The translations under genes and the position numbers were made by a program. Under the pieces are notes generated by a model. It did no database searches, was not told the DNA's origin, and saw only the letters and a list, made by a program, of their open reading frames with translations. A DNA stretch of 64,000 bases, taken from contig CAZMHI010000003.1 of the NCBI GenBank assembly GCA_964566055.1, positions 57,287-121,286 of the forward strand, read 5' to 3'. This document shows positions 9,761-17,679 of this stretch, piece by piece. Origin of the DNA: TMED23 sp964566055 (GTDB lineage: Bacteria; Pseudomonadota; Alphaproteobacteria; Rhodospirillales; UBA2165). Numbering within the stretch: position 1 is the first letter of the stretch; every line of letters begins with the position of its first letter.

Positions 9761-10747
9761 TTAGGCAGCTTGGCGTTCAAGCAAAGGCTGGTAAAAATCA
9801 TCCAGTGCCGCTTTGGCTTCTTTGACGTTATCAATATTATTAAATTTGCCGCGGAATTCTGCTGATGCCGGCAGGCCTTTGCTATACCAGCCGATATGTT
9901 TGCGGGCGGTTCTAAGCCCCCGCTCCTCGCCATAATGCTTTAAGAGTTCATCATAATGCTCTGTCACAATTTTATATTGCTGGGACATCACGGGATCAGG
10001 CAAGTGTTCACCTGTTTTCAGATAGTGCAGCACTTGACCGATGAACCAGGGCCGCCCATAGGTGCCGCGGCCAATCATCACTCCATCAGCGCCAGACTGC
10101 TCAAGCAAAGCTGTCGCATCTTCTATTTCTGTAACGTCACCATTACCGATTACCGGAATACTGACGGCTTCTTTAACTTTACGGATAAAGCGCCAATCTG
10201 CCGAGCCGTTATAAAGCTGATTGCGGGTTCGGCCATGAACTGTCAGCATTTGAATGCCGGCATCTTCGGCAATTTTAGCCAAAGTCGGTGCGTTGCGGTT
10301 CTGATCGTCCCAGCCGGTACGCATTTTTAAAGTAACCGGTAAATCAACGGCTTTGACGACTGCGTTGATAATTTCACCCGCCAGCTTCTCATCTTTCATC
10401 AAGGCTGAGCCTGCATGTCCCTTGGTAACTTTTTTAACCGGGCAACCCATATTGATGTCGATAATAGCCGCTCTCCGATCGGCATTGAGACGTGCCGCTT
10501 CGGCCATCAATTCAGGCTCGCAACCTGCAAGTTGAACCGCCATCGGAAATTCTTCCGCGCAATTGCTCGCCATTTTCATGGTTTTACGATTGGCATAGAT
10601 CATTGCCTGGCTGGCGATCATCTCTGAAATTACCAAACCGGCGCCAAAACGCTTGGCCAACCGGCGATACGGCATATCAGATACGCCGGACATCGGGGCT
10701 AAAATGACGTTATTTTCGAGCTCAATTGAGCCAATTTTGATGGTCAT
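9761..10747 (-). CDS. dusB: tRNA-dihydrouridine synthase DusB (NifR3)
   Basis: A 328-residue flavoenzyme that reduces uridines in the tRNA D-loop. The FMN-binding TIM barrel begins with LENNVILAPMSGVSD, the conserved MGCPVKKV segment carries the catalytic cysteine (about Cys101), and VHGRTR and GNGDV are flavin/RNA-binding stretches. The C-terminal helical domain (about 250-320) is complete. dusB/nifR3 is the usual first gene of the alphaproteobacterial ntrBC operon, which matches the 20-base gap to ntrB. Confidence 0.95.
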   Translation of the reverse strand: MTIKIGSIELENNVILAPMSGVSDMPYRRLAKRFGAGLVISEMIASQAMIYANRKTMKMASNCAEEFPMAVQLAGCEPELMAEAARLNADRRAAIIDINMGCPVKKVTKGHAGSALMKDEKLAGEIINAVVKAVDLPVTLKMRTGWDDQNRNAPTLAKIAEDAGIQMLTVHGRTRNQLYNGSADWRFIRKVKEAVSIPVIGNGDVTEIEDATALLEQSGADGVMIGRGTYGRPWFIGQVLHYLKTGEHLPDPVMSQQYKIVTEHYDELLKHYGEERGLRTARKHIGWYSKGLPASAEFRGKFNNIDNVKEAKAALDDFYQPLLERQAA

Positions 10748-10835
10748 TTCACGTTTGTCCTGAATTTTGCATACTTATTAGGCAAAATGGCATAAAACGC
10801 AATGATTAAGTTTGGAAAAAGCGCAGAAATGCTCA

Positions 10836-11633
10836 CTAAGCGAGCAGAATATCCGTGACGAATTTAACCCCCGGATAGCCAAGGGTCAGCAGTAAATAGG
10901 CCAGCAGGACAATGCGGGTAGCGGCCCGGCCACGGATTCCGGTGCGGAAATGTATAAATAGGATCACCGCGACAACGATAAAGACACCGAGCGTCAGGGT
11001 CGTTTTATGGTCAAACGTCAGGAACTGGCCCGTGGAGAGGTAAAGCGTCGCAATACCGGTGACCAAACCAATGGCCAGGATAATTTCACTGGCGATGAGT
11101 AATCTCACCAACAGCCCTTCACTGCCGGCAATTGACGGTAATAAGCGTGAAAGCCGGGTGCGTTTTTTGGCTTTGATGGCACGGCCCTGCAAAGTTGCGG
11201 CTAAAGCTGCTACAGCGGCTAATGTAATGAGGGCATAAGTCGCGACAGAAACTGCAATATGAGTACTGATCCAGACCACAGGTGCGCCACTGGTGAACGG
11301 ACGTTCGGGCACCTGGCTCCAAATTGTCGCCAAAATACCGAGAATAAGCAGATACGGAAATAAAATCGCCGTTAAACGCCAGGCATCTTCGGAAAAATAG
11401 GCGATGCCGGTATAAAGCACGAGACAGGCTGCAACCGTTAGCCAGAGTGCGGTTGAAAGCCCTGTATGCCAGCCGGCGGATTGGCGGACATAAACCCAGG
11501 CAAGCGTGCCGCACAAAGCGACGACCAAAGCAGACCAGTAGACGGCATCCTTTTGCGGCACCCGGCGAAAAGTCAGCAAAGATGCCGGAATGAGCGCAAT
11601 AAGCGCCGTTATTTTTAAGAGGGTTAGTTCCAT
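10836..11633 (-). CDS. CcsA/YpjD-family inner membrane protein
   Basis: A 265-residue very hydrophobic protein with about eight predicted transmembrane helices. The segment WISTHIAVSVATYALITLAAV (about residues 120-141) and FDHKTTLTLGVF (about 205-216) resemble the conserved histidine-containing parts of the cytochrome c assembly (CcsA/HemX/YpjD) family. YpjD-type members of this length lack the tryptophan-rich heme-handling loop of true CcsA, and I do not see a WWD motif here. A general cytochrome or membrane assembly role is plausible but not shown. It ends 88 bases upstream of dusB and is divergent from ispDF. Confidence 0.74.
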   Translation of the reverse strand: MELTLLKITALIALIPASLLTFRRVPQKDAVYWSALVVALCGTLAWVYVRQSAGWHTGLSTALWLTVAACLVLYTGIAYFSEDAWRLTAILFPYLLILGILATIWSQVPERPFTSGAPVVWISTHIAVSVATYALITLAAVAALAATLQGRAIKAKKRTRLSRLLPSIAGSEGLLVRLLIASEIILAIGLVTGIATLYLSTGQFLTFDHKTTLTLGVFIVVAVILFIHFRTGIRGRAATRIVLLAYLLLTLGYPGVKFVTDILLA

Positions 11634-11765
11634 ATTGTATTATTACCGCAAAAAACTTGCAAAATTGCCGTGCTATTCTAGCTTGTTTCAGAATACAGGA
11701 TAGTCACGTATTCGAGAATATAGCTTTCCGATAGTAATCTAATTGACCTGGGACAAACAAACATA

Positions 11766-12956
11766 ATGAATTCGCCGCAAGACTTATCGCCAGATTGTGT
11801 CGCCTTGATCGTCTCAGCAGGCCGCGGACACCGGTTTGGTGGCGAAATCCCTAAGCAATACATTGAAATCATGGGAGTATCTTTACTGGCACGTTCTGCT
11901 GCGGTTTTAGCCTCGCATCCCGGTATAAGCGAAGTCCGGGCCGTCATTCACCCGGATGATGAGGACTTATACCGCGAATCAATTGGCAAATTGACACTAC
12001 CGGAACCGGTTTATGGCGGGGTTGAACGTCAGGATTCGGTGCGCCTGGGGTTGGAAAGTCTGGCCGAATTAGCCCCCAAATACGTGCTCATTCATGATTC
12101 CGTGCGCCCGTTTATCGATCACCAGACCATTGACCGTTTACTGGCGGCGCTGAAAAATGGCGCAAAAGCGGCCATACCGGGGGTTCAGGTCGCCGATACT
12201 CTTAAACGCAGCGCTGATAATGTCATTCAGGACACAGTTGATCGCGCTCATTTATGGCGGGCGCAAACACCTCAAGCCTTTGATTTTAATACAATACTAG
12301 AGGCACATCAGGCGCTTTCGGGGCAGAATTTAACCGATGATGCGGCAATTGCCGAGGCCGAGGGCATCGCCGTCGAAATTGTTCAAGGCAGTGAAGACAA
12401 TTTTAAAATTACGACAACTGAAGATCTGGCTCGCGCCGAAAAACAACTTGGTGCAGATGAAGGTGGAGGAAATCGTCAAACCAGAGTTGGAACCGGATTT
12501 GACGTCCATAAATTTACGGACGGTAATGCTGTTATTTTATGTGGCATCGAAATCCCGTTTGATAAATCGCTGGCCGGACATTCAGATGCCGATGTCGCCT
12601 TACATGCATTGACCGATGCCTTATTGGGGGCGGCTGGTGCTGGAGATATCGGATTGTTTTTTCCGCCGAGTGATCCCCAATGGCAGAATGTTGCCTCAGA
12701 AATTTTTTTAGCCCGGGCGGGTAAGGAGATTTCTGACCGTGGTGGGCACGTCGAAAATGTCGATCTGACGATCATTTGCGAAACCCCGAAAATCGGTCCG
12801 CACCGGGAGAAAATGCAGCAGAATATTGCCAGGATTCTGAATTTATCCACCGAGCAGGTAAACGTAAAGGGCACCACAACCGAGCAATTGGGCTTCACCG
12901 GCAGAGGTGAAGGTATTGCCGCTCAGGCCGCCGCGTCTGTAACTTTTGAATGTTAA
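11766..12956 (+). CDS. ispDF: Bifunctional IspD/IspF isoprenoid enzyme
   Basis: A 396-residue fusion catalysing two steps of the MEP isoprenoid pathway. Residues 1-235 are the IspD cytidylyltransferase: SAGRGHRFGGEIPKQY binds CTP, and HDSVRPF and the AD...VDR region follow. Residues 238-396 are the IspF cyclodiphosphate synthase: GTGFDVHKF carries the metal Asp and His, followed by GHSDADVALHALTDALLGA and TTTEQLGFTGRGEGIA. The fusion is typical of alpha- and epsilonproteobacteria and fits the ntr neighbourhood. The intergenic region to the divergent membrane gene (132 bases) must hold its promoter. Confidence 0.96.
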   Translation: MNSPQDLSPDCVALIVSAGRGHRFGGEIPKQYIEIMGVSLLARSAAVLASHPGISEVRAVIHPDDEDLYRESIGKLTLPEPVYGGVERQDSVRLGLESLAELAPKYVLIHDSVRPFIDHQTIDRLLAALKNGAKAAIPGVQVADTLKRSADNVIQDTVDRAHLWRAQTPQAFDFNTILEAHQALSGQNLTDDAAIAEAEGIAVEIVQGSEDNFKITTTEDLARAEKQLGADEGGGNRQTRVGTGFDVHKFTDGNAVILCGIEIPFDKSLAGHSDADVALHALTDALLGAAGAGDIGLFFPPSDPQWQNVASEIFLARAGKEISDRGGHVENVDLTIICETPKIGPHREKMQQNIARILNLSTEQVNVKGTTTEQLGFTGRGEGIAAQAAASVTFEC

Positions 12957-13011
12957 TTTATCTTAAAGTATTTTCTATATTTTTTTAATTATTACAAATA
13001 TTTTCAATTAG

Positions 13012-13326
13012 TTATAATGTATTATTATCAATCCACTTTAAAAACTCTGAGTTGCCTTTCTCAATATCTAAAACAACCACAGCAGGGCAATCGTAACTGT
13101 GAAGTTCGATAACTTTTGCGACGGCTTGATCTGCCAGTTCGGCTGTCGTTTTGAGTATAAAGACGGTCTCGCTGTCTTTGTTAAGATTATCTTCCCACCA
13201 GTAAATCGACGTCGCCTCACCCAAAATATTTGCGCAGGCCGCGAGTCGTTGCTCGACCACTTGGGAGGCAATTGCTTCAGCTTCTGCCTTTGATCCTGCG
13301 GTCACATAGATCAATTTTGCCGTCAT
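13012..13326 (-). CDS. cutA: Divalent cation tolerance protein CutA
   Basis: A 104-residue small trimeric protein linked to copper tolerance in E. coli, with unclear biochemical function. Family marks are AEAIASQVVEQRLAACANI, the SIYWWEDNL strand, ETVFILKTT and the HSYDCPAVV segment. Length matches the family. It is convergent with ispDF, separated by an AT-rich 55-base gap without a clear hairpin, and divergent from the small gene at 13422. Confidence 0.94.
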   Translation of the reverse strand: MTAKLIYVTAGSKAEAEAIASQVVEQRLAACANILGEATSIYWWEDNLNKDSETVFILKTTAELADQAVAKVIELHSYDCPAVVVLDIEKGNSEFLKWIDNNTL

Positions 13327-13421
13327 AAAATTTGTTCCAATAAATTGAGATTTGGAGTTTTGATCATTTTAATTTAAAATGCGAGAAAATTCATTCGTTA
13401 TCGTTCAACGGAGGGCAGGCT

Positions 13422-13679
13422 GTGGACGTACAGACGCAAGTTGAAAATACTCATGCTGGCAAACCAACCGGCGCTCAAATCAAATGGCTCGAGAAAGGTC
13501 TCGCTCAAGCTGGCGGCAAGCTTCCATTGTTTGATGAAGATGGTCAGAAAATCAGTGCGCGGACGGTTAATAGCTGTTTGAAACAAGGTTGGGTTGAACC
13601 GTGGTTTAACAATCCCATTAAACCCGATTGGCTTGTCTGTAAGCTGACCGATTCGGGACGTCAGATAATCACGAAATAG
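13422..13679 (+). CDS. Small conserved hypothetical protein
   Basis: An 85-residue protein starting at GTG, with a good ribosome binding site (GGAGG at 13410-13414). Charged and polar segments surround AQIKWLEKGLAQAGGKLPLF and a C-terminal WLVCKLTDSGRQII. The last part resembles the end of a winged-helix domain (helix then KLT-x-x-GR wing), so a small DNA-binding protein is possible. I believe similar short proteins occur across alphaproteobacteria, but no function is known to me. It stands alone between divergent cutA and the convergent gene at 13735. Confidence 0.72.
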   Translation: MDVQTQVENTHAGKPTGAQIKWLEKGLAQAGGKLPLFDEDGQKISARTVNSCLKQGWVEPWFNNPIKPDWLVCKLTDSGRQIITK

Positions 13680-13734
13680 ATTTATTCATTACGATTTCGT
13701 TATAAAACCCGCCTAAAAAACAACTTTTGTAGTT

Positions 13735-14085
13735 TTAGGTCAGGTCCTCAACGTCAATATAACCCTTCTCAATGGCATCTCTAAGGGCATCAAAGCCAAT
13801 TTTAGCTTCTTCAAACATCGCGCGTTTGCGGTGAAGTTCATCAATATAGGTTTGATCGGGTGGATCGCCATGTTCGCCAACAGTCATATTGACAGCCATT
13901 TCCAGATAGCTGGCGCGTAACCGGCCAACGGCGACGGCAAACGTCAAAATACTGTCTTTGTTTAATTCCGGAATCTTTTTATGAATCAGTTCGCGGTTGG
14001 CGAGACGAATACCCTGCTCTATTTCGCCGAGAAAACGCTTTTGAGCCTGTAACAGTTTATAATCGTCTAAATTGTCATCGTTCAC
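13735..14085 (-). CDS. Conserved hypothetical protein, helical
   Basis: A 116-residue, mostly helical, soluble protein with many charged residues and no signal peptide or membrane segment. It starts at GTG (14085-14083), preceded by GAGGAC at a good distance. The central part VAVGRLRASYLEMAVNM and the C-terminal helices do not match a family I can name. Base composition and codon use are like the neighbours, so it looks like a real gene. It is convergent with the gene at 13422 and divergent from queF. Confidence 0.65.
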   Translation of the reverse strand: MNDDNLDDYKLLQAQKRFLGEIEQGIRLANRELIHKKIPELNKDSILTFAVAVGRLRASYLEMAVNMTVGEHGDPPDQTYIDELHRKRAMFEEAKIGFDALRDAIEKGYIDVEDLT

Positions 14086-14131
14086 GGTCAGTCCTCATTT
14101 AAAAAATATTTTCTAAAAATATTAGTAGTAG

Positions 14132-14171
14132 TGATGCCGATCACAGACCAATCTATTGGCTTATGGCATCA
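14132..14171 (+). ncRNA. Candidate structured RNA / queF leader hairpin
   Basis: TGATGCC and GGCATCA can pair as a seven base-pair outer stem, with CCAA and TTGG as a short inner stem around a small loop. It stands about 70 bases before a plus-strand intrinsic terminator that no annotated gene needs. It could be the 5' part of a small RNA or of a regulatory leader. Known preQ1 riboswitch consensus bases were not recognised. The same dyad could instead be a protein-binding site for the divergent gene. Confidence 0.35.
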
Positions 14172-14238
14172 TGCACAAACTTAAGATGAATACATTAACA
14201 TAATGAATTTATCTCAAGTTCCCTCAAGAGCACAACTC

Positions 14239-14262
14239 AGCCGGCCTAGCCGGCTTTTTTTT
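14239..14262 (+). terminator. Intrinsic terminator upstream of queF
   Basis: AGCCGGC (14239-14245) pairs with GCCGGCT (14249-14255) around a three-base loop, followed by an unbroken T run to 14262. It points along the plus strand, ends 99 bases before the queF start and has no plus-strand gene ahead of it for over 500 bases, so it ends a leader or small RNA. Confidence 0.75.
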
Positions 14263-14361
14263 GCCTGAAATTTGCTCGATCTCCTAATATTTATCACTTT
14301 CGGTCGGTTAGTTCGTTATATTGTTGCAGATAAGTCTCAATTCAATAGGGCATAATACACT

Positions 14362-14826
14362 ATGACGCCGCCAGATTACGATGATCTAGATCAACTTGGC
14401 TCCTCTTCTGCGCTGCCAGAAAGCCCGGAACAGGCAAAACTGGAAAAGGTCGCAAATCCGCGGTCCGAAGAGCAATATTTGATCCGTTTTACCTGTCCTG
14501 AGTTTACCTCTCTATGCCCGGTCACCGGCCAGCCGGATTTTGCTCATTTGGTTATCGACTACGTTCCCGCAACCGAGATTGTCGAAAGTAAGTCACTTAA
14601 GCTCTATCTGGGTTCGTTCCGAAATCACGGCGCCTTCCATGAGGATTGTACGGTTGCGATCGCCCGGCGGATCGTTGACGAGATCAAGCCGGTCTGGCTG
14701 AGAATCGGCGGCTACTGGTATCCGCGGGGCGGTATGCCGATCGATGTTTTTTATCAAACAGGTGAGCCGCCTGAAAAATTGTGGATTCCGGATCAGGGCG
14801 TTCCGAACTATCGCGGCCGTGGTTAA
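14362..14826 (+). CDS. queF: NADPH-dependent 7-cyano-7-deazaguanine reductase QueF
   Basis: A 154-residue enzyme of the short (unimodular) QueF class, which reduces preQ0 to preQ1 in queuosine tRNA modification. The catalytic Cys52 lies in TSLCPVTGQPDFA with Asp59 following. The QueF signature VESKSLKLYLGSFRNHGAFHED (about residues 74-95) binds NADPH and substrate. The C-terminal VRIGGYWYPRGG-like segment is also typical. It ends two bases from the convergent VOC gene. A structured region and an intrinsic terminator lie in its upstream gap. Confidence 0.95.
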   Translation: MTPPDYDDLDQLGSSSALPESPEQAKLEKVANPRSEEQYLIRFTCPEFTSLCPVTGQPDFAHLVIDYVPATEIVESKSLKLYLGSFRNHGAFHEDCTVAIARRIVDEIKPVWLRIGGYWYPRGGMPIDVFYQTGEPPEKLWIPDQGVPNYRGRG

Positions 14827-14828
14827 CT

Positions 14829-15263
14829 TCAATTTGGATTAAAGGCGGCCTCGATTTGAGCACAGGCTTGGTACTTAAATTCCCACCAATTAAAATCGAG
14901 ATCTTGGAGCACCATCGTGCACTGACCGTTTTCTTCTTCAACCGGCTCTATGGTTGAGATTTTATAGGTGTCTTGATATTCCAGCGCCAATTCATAGGCC
15001 CGGTGGATTTCAGCTTTGGTGGCAAAATCCAATATGTAACGATTATCCCTAGATTGGGCCTTAAGCTTGTCACCAACGCCAACGCAAACCAGAAATAAAT
15101 CCTTTCGCTCAGCGATTTTCTTGATGATCCACATTGAAGTCGCTGAATTACGACGTACTTCGAGACCTAAGAATTCGGTGTAAAACCTGGCTGATTGGTC
15201 GGCATCACGAACATCCAGCGTACCGTGCGATAAAATATCTGTCTTAACGATACTTTCAGTCAT
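14829..15263 (-). CDS. VOC-family (glyoxalase/extradiol dioxygenase fold) protein
   Basis: A protein of about 144 residues with one vicinal-oxygen-chelate fold: THGTLDVRD-like strand near the N-terminus (SHGTLDVRDADQSARFYTEF) and QDLDFNWWEFKY near the C-terminus. The metal ligands expected are His in SHGTL and Glu in WWEFK, both present. I place the start at ATG 15263 (MTESIVK), with GAAGG upstream; an ATG at 15308, overlapping the TGA of the preceding gene as TGATG, would add 15 residues. It is the third gene of a Rieske-VOC-VOC operon. Aromatic or other dioxygenase-related chemistry is an inference. Confidence 0.78.
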   Translation of the reverse strand: MTESIVKTDILSHGTLDVRDADQSARFYTEFLGLEVRRNSATSMWIIKKIAERKDLFLVCVGVGDKLKAQSRDNRYILDFATKAEIHRAYELALEYQDTYKISTIEPVEEENGQCTMVLQDLDFNWWEFKYQACAQIEAAFNPN

Positions 15264-15307
15264 GGCGCAGGTGCCTTCGGGCGTGGCTTGCGGTATTGAA
15301 ATTCCCA

Positions 15308-15742
15308 TCAGTTTTCATCGAAATCCTGAAAATAAAAGGCGTATACGCCGTGTATATTTCGAGATTTCTGCACTTTGGCGATACCGTATTCAGCGGCCAA
15401 TTCGAGTGCTGCAGCGTTTGCCGCGTCAACTTCTTCCAGCGTTGCCAAGTCAAAGCCCCAATGATTGAGTACATGCTGTGGATGCATGATTTCCGATACC
15501 TCTGACACTTCAAACGCCCAATAGACCCCTTCTTTTGGATGTTTGGCCCCATTTGGCCCCAAATCCCGCACCAGCAGCCTTCTCTCGGCCGTTAAAGTGC
15601 ATTCAAGCCCGGCAAATTCTTCAAGTAGCTTGCGGGTTCGGTTTAAATCGGTAGTTACGAAAGTGCCGCCGGCTATAGTCTGTGGTTGATTTAGCGGATT
15701 CTCAGCCTTTAAATACTGAATATTCCCGGGTTTTCTGGCCAC
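15308..15742 (-). CDS. VOC-family protein, second copy
   Basis: A 144-residue protein with a single vicinal-oxygen-chelate fold: GGTFVTTDLNRTRKLLEEFAGL at residues 25-46 is the typical first strand and helix, and HGVYAFYFQDFDEN closes the domain. The position of the first metal ligand in its partner (His) is Thr/Phe here and the last strand has no Glu at the usual place, so it may not bind metal. Start is GTG 15742-15740 with GGTGGA before it. It follows the Rieske gene by three bases, and the next VOC gene starts at or just after its stop, so the three genes are co-translated. Confidence 0.75.
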   Translation of the reverse strand: MARKPGNIQYLKAENPLNQPQTIAGGTFVTTDLNRTRKLLEEFAGLECTLTAERRLLVRDLGPNGAKHPKEGVYWAFEVSEVSEIMHPQHVLNHWGFDLATLEEVDAANAAALELAAEYGIAKVQKSRNIHGVYAFYFQDFDEN

Positions 15743-15745
15743 GTT

Positions 15746-16081
15746 TTATTCCACCAAATAAATAACGCCGTTTTCAACAGACGTAGTTAATGGCTTCAAG
15801 CTTTCCCCTTCGCACGGCCCTTCAACGCACAGACCGTCCTCAATCTGAAATAAAGCGCCATGCTTGGAGCACTGTATAAAACTGTAATCTGCGTTGAAAA
15901 ATTTGTTGGGGATTTGATCGATCAGTACCTGATTGTGGGGGCACCAATTCAGATAAGCAAAAGCTTGCTCGCCTTTGCGGGCAACAAAAATATTGCGTTG
16001 TTTGCCGTCAACGACAGCGACCATGCCTTTGGCATCATTATCCGGCACTTCGTCCAGCTTGCAGATTTCAGTAGAGCTCAT
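15746..16081 (-). CDS. Rieske [2Fe-2S] ferredoxin-like protein
   Basis: A 111-residue soluble protein with a Rieske cluster site: Cys47-Pro-His49 and Cys71-Ser-Lys-His74, spaced by 21 residues, followed by GALFQIEDGLC. It lacks membrane or signal segments, so it should act in the cytoplasm as an electron carrier or as a small oxygenase subunit. It heads an operon with two VOC proteins. The ribosome binding site GGGG at 16092-16089 is partly inside an inverted repeat (16091-16121). The real electron partner is unknown. Confidence 0.88.
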   Translation of the reverse strand: MSSTEICKLDEVPDNDAKGMVAVVDGKQRNIFVARKGEQAFAYLNWCPHNQVLIDQIPNKFFNADYSFIQCSKHGALFQIEDGLCVEGPCEGESLKPLTTSVENGVIYLVE

Positions 16082-16090
16082 TTATATTCC

Positions 16091-16121
16091 CCATTTTGGC
16101 TCAATATTTCAGCCAAATTGG
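16091..16121 (-). promoter_or_regulatory. Inverted repeat over the ribosome binding site of the Rieske operon
   Basis: The arms at 16091-16101 and 16111-16121 can pair over 11 positions with one mismatch around a nine-base loop. In the transcript of the Rieske gene this hairpin would lie directly before the start codon and take in half of the GGGG ribosome binding site. There is no T run, so it is unlikely to be a terminator for the upstream gene. An operator or a translation-control hairpin are both possible. Confidence 0.45.
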
Positions 16122-16158
16122 GAAAGGTAAAGCTTTGATGCGCGTGAATTCTTTGGAG

Positions 16159-16788
16159 CTACTTTCGCCCCGCCGCCCGCATTTTATTCAGCTTGCCTTC
16201 GTCATAGCGTGCCCGATCCATGATATCCTGGATAAACTTATTGAGTTTGAATTTCGAGCCCCAGGATTTACTGCGGCAAAAGTAAACGGAAGCAAGTTTT
16301 GTACCTACCGGATAAAGTCCGTCCGAGGTGCCGGTATCTCCAGAAAACTGTTTGGCGAGGCCACAAGAGCCATCTTCATTTTCTGATGAAGCTAGATAAT
16401 AGTCTCCAGTTTCATTGGATAGCTCGATAATGTCAGTTTCTGAAATTGAATGGCCCTTTTTCTTAAAAAATGGCACGTTATTAAAGCTTCGGACAAACAC
16501 ATGCTTTCCCTGATTGCCACCTGTATAAAAGTACCCCGGACGCAGTTCATAATACCTCATGATACCACCGGTAAAGTGAATCATTTCTTCCCATATGTGA
16601 TCATCGGGTAAGGGTTTTGTTGTATAACGACCTGTAACAAAACTATCATCGCCGATGAAACTGACCTCACTGTGTTTATATTCAACGTTGATGCGTTCGG
16701 CTGCGTCGGCGGGCACATAAAATAAAATTCCGAATAACATGACAGCTAAAAAAGAAAAAATAAATCTGGAATATTTAAGCTGGGACAT
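16159..16788 (-). CDS. Secreted protein of unknown function
   Basis: A 209-residue protein with a clear signal peptide (basic start, hydrophobic core about residues 9-25, cleavage likely after ADA at 27-29). The mature part is rich in aromatic and charged residues, with two cysteines (GSCGLAK and VYFCRSK) that could form a disulfide. I do not recognise the family. It lies 23 bases downstream of the Sel1 lipoprotein gene on the same strand, so both may be one envelope-related unit. Confidence 0.68.
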   Translation of the reverse strand: MSQLKYSRFIFSFLAVMLFGILFYVPADAAERINVEYKHSEVSFIGDDSFVTGRYTTKPLPDDHIWEEMIHFTGGIMRYYELRPGYFYTGGNQGKHVFVRSFNNVPFFKKKGHSISETDIIELSNETGDYYLASSENEDGSCGLAKQFSGDTGTSDGLYPVGTKLASVYFCRSKSWGSKFKLNKFIQDIMDRARYDEGKLNKMRAAGRK

Positions 16789-16811
16789 AATGTAACTCCA
16801 AAAAGCAATAA

Positions 16812-17447
16812 CTAGGCGGAAATACCGCCATCATATTTAAGTTCTTTTATGAGAAAGAAATTTTCCTTGAGAGGTTCAGTGACGACGAATTTTTTCACCC
16901 GCATCTCTAAATCTGAAATCTCTTTTTTCGAAAATTGGTAGTTTATTTTGTTGCGTGAATTAATAGCTTTTTCATCACCGTATTTAATTGACAGTGACAA
17001 CCAGAAATAGGCTCGAATTGGGTCTCTCCTCAAGCCGCCCAGACCATGCCGATAAGAGTCGCCAATATTTCTCATGGCAATTTCGTTGCCGCCTAAGGCG
17101 CCGCGATAATAATATTTTAAAGCCAACCGGCTATCTCTATCGACACCTAATCCTTTGGCAAATAGGACACCCAGGTTATTTAGCGCCATGGGGAAGTTTT
17201 GCGCCGCAGCTTTCTTATACCAATTAAGGGCTTTTTTATAATCTTGTTTGACTTCTTCCCCTATGTGGTACGCCAAGCCTAGATGGTATTGAGCGGAAGC
17301 CTCGCCCTCCCCAGCGGCTCGAATCCAATATTCATAGGCCTTTACTTTGTCTCCTGAGGCATAGGCAAGGTTCCCTCGGTAGGCTGCATCATGATTACAG
17401 GCCGTCAAGAAGGTAAATAAGAATAAGGCGACTAATATTCGGGGCAT
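16812..17447 (-). CDS. Sel1-repeat lipoprotein
   Basis: I place the start at ATG 17447, giving 211 residues that begin with a lipoprotein signal peptide (MPRILVALFLFTFLTAC, lipidated Cys17). The open frame continues upstream to 17708, but that part runs through tRNA-Pro and a terminator and is not real. The mature protein carries about four Sel1-type helical repeats (for example SAQYHLGLAYHIGEEVKQDY and ALNNLGVLFAKGLGVDRD), a fold that mediates protein contacts. It is likely anchored in a membrane facing the periplasm. Partner unknown. Confidence 0.82.
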   Translation of the reverse strand: MPRILVALFLFTFLTACNHDAAYRGNLAYASGDKVKAYEYWIRAAGEGEASAQYHLGLAYHIGEEVKQDYKKALNWYKKAAAQNFPMALNNLGVLFAKGLGVDRDSRLALKYYYRGALGGNEIAMRNIGDSYRHGLGGLRRDPIRAYFWLSLSIKYGDEKAINSRNKINYQFSKKEISDLEMRVKKFVVTEPLKENFFLIKELKYDGGISA

Positions 17448-17543
17448 GGCATCTATCTTAGCATTTTCTATTGAGGCAATATTTTGCACACGTAATGATC
17501 GAAAATCAATGGTGCTATTCTCTATTTCATAAGATTTTACCAT

Positions 17544-17576
17544 AAAAAAAGAGCCCAGCCAATTTGGCCAGGCCCT
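17544..17576 (-). terminator. Intrinsic terminator of tRNA-Pro
   Basis: On the minus strand, a 12-pair stem (with several G-U pairs) forms between 17576-17565 and 17561-17550, followed by a T run (17550-17544). It begins 11 bases after the CCA end of tRNA-Pro and separates that gene from the Sel1 lipoprotein gene. Confidence 0.8.
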
Positions 17577-17586
17577 TTTCTTTATA

Positions 17587-17664
17587 TGGTCGGAGCGAGT
17601 GGATTCGAACCACCGACCCCCAAGCCCCCAGCTTGGTGCGCTAACCAGGCTGCGCCACGCTCCG
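17587..17664 (-). tRNA. tRNA-Pro (anticodon GGG)
   Basis: The minus strand folds as a complete tRNA: acceptor CGGAGCG pairs with CGCTCCG, the D stem is GCGC/GCGC, the anticodon stem is CCAAG/CTTGG with loop CTGGGGG (anticodon GGG, proline CCC/CCU codons), and the T arm is GGTGG-TTCGAAT-CCACT. Discriminator A and an encoded CCA follow (17590-17587). Total length is 78 bases. It has its own promoter and terminator and lies between merR and the Sel1 gene. Confidence 0.96.
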
Positions 17665-17679
17665 ATAGTTATTTTCGGC

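Larger units (their letters stand above)
14086..14361. other. Intergenic region with structured element before queF
   Basis: This 276-base gap lies between divergent genes. It holds a dyad TGATGCC (14132-14138) / GGCATCA (14165-14171) enclosing CCAA/TTGG, and an intrinsic terminator at 14239-14262 on the plus strand. There is no open reading frame of useful length (only tiny frames such as the ten-codon one at 14171). The region may be a queF leader with attenuation, or it may encode a small RNA. Confidence 0.5.

Noticed and set aside
14086..14361. Classical preQ1 riboswitch before queF
   Set aside because: The known preQ1-I consensus (short stem-loop with A-rich tail) is not recognisable; the element is reported as unassigned.
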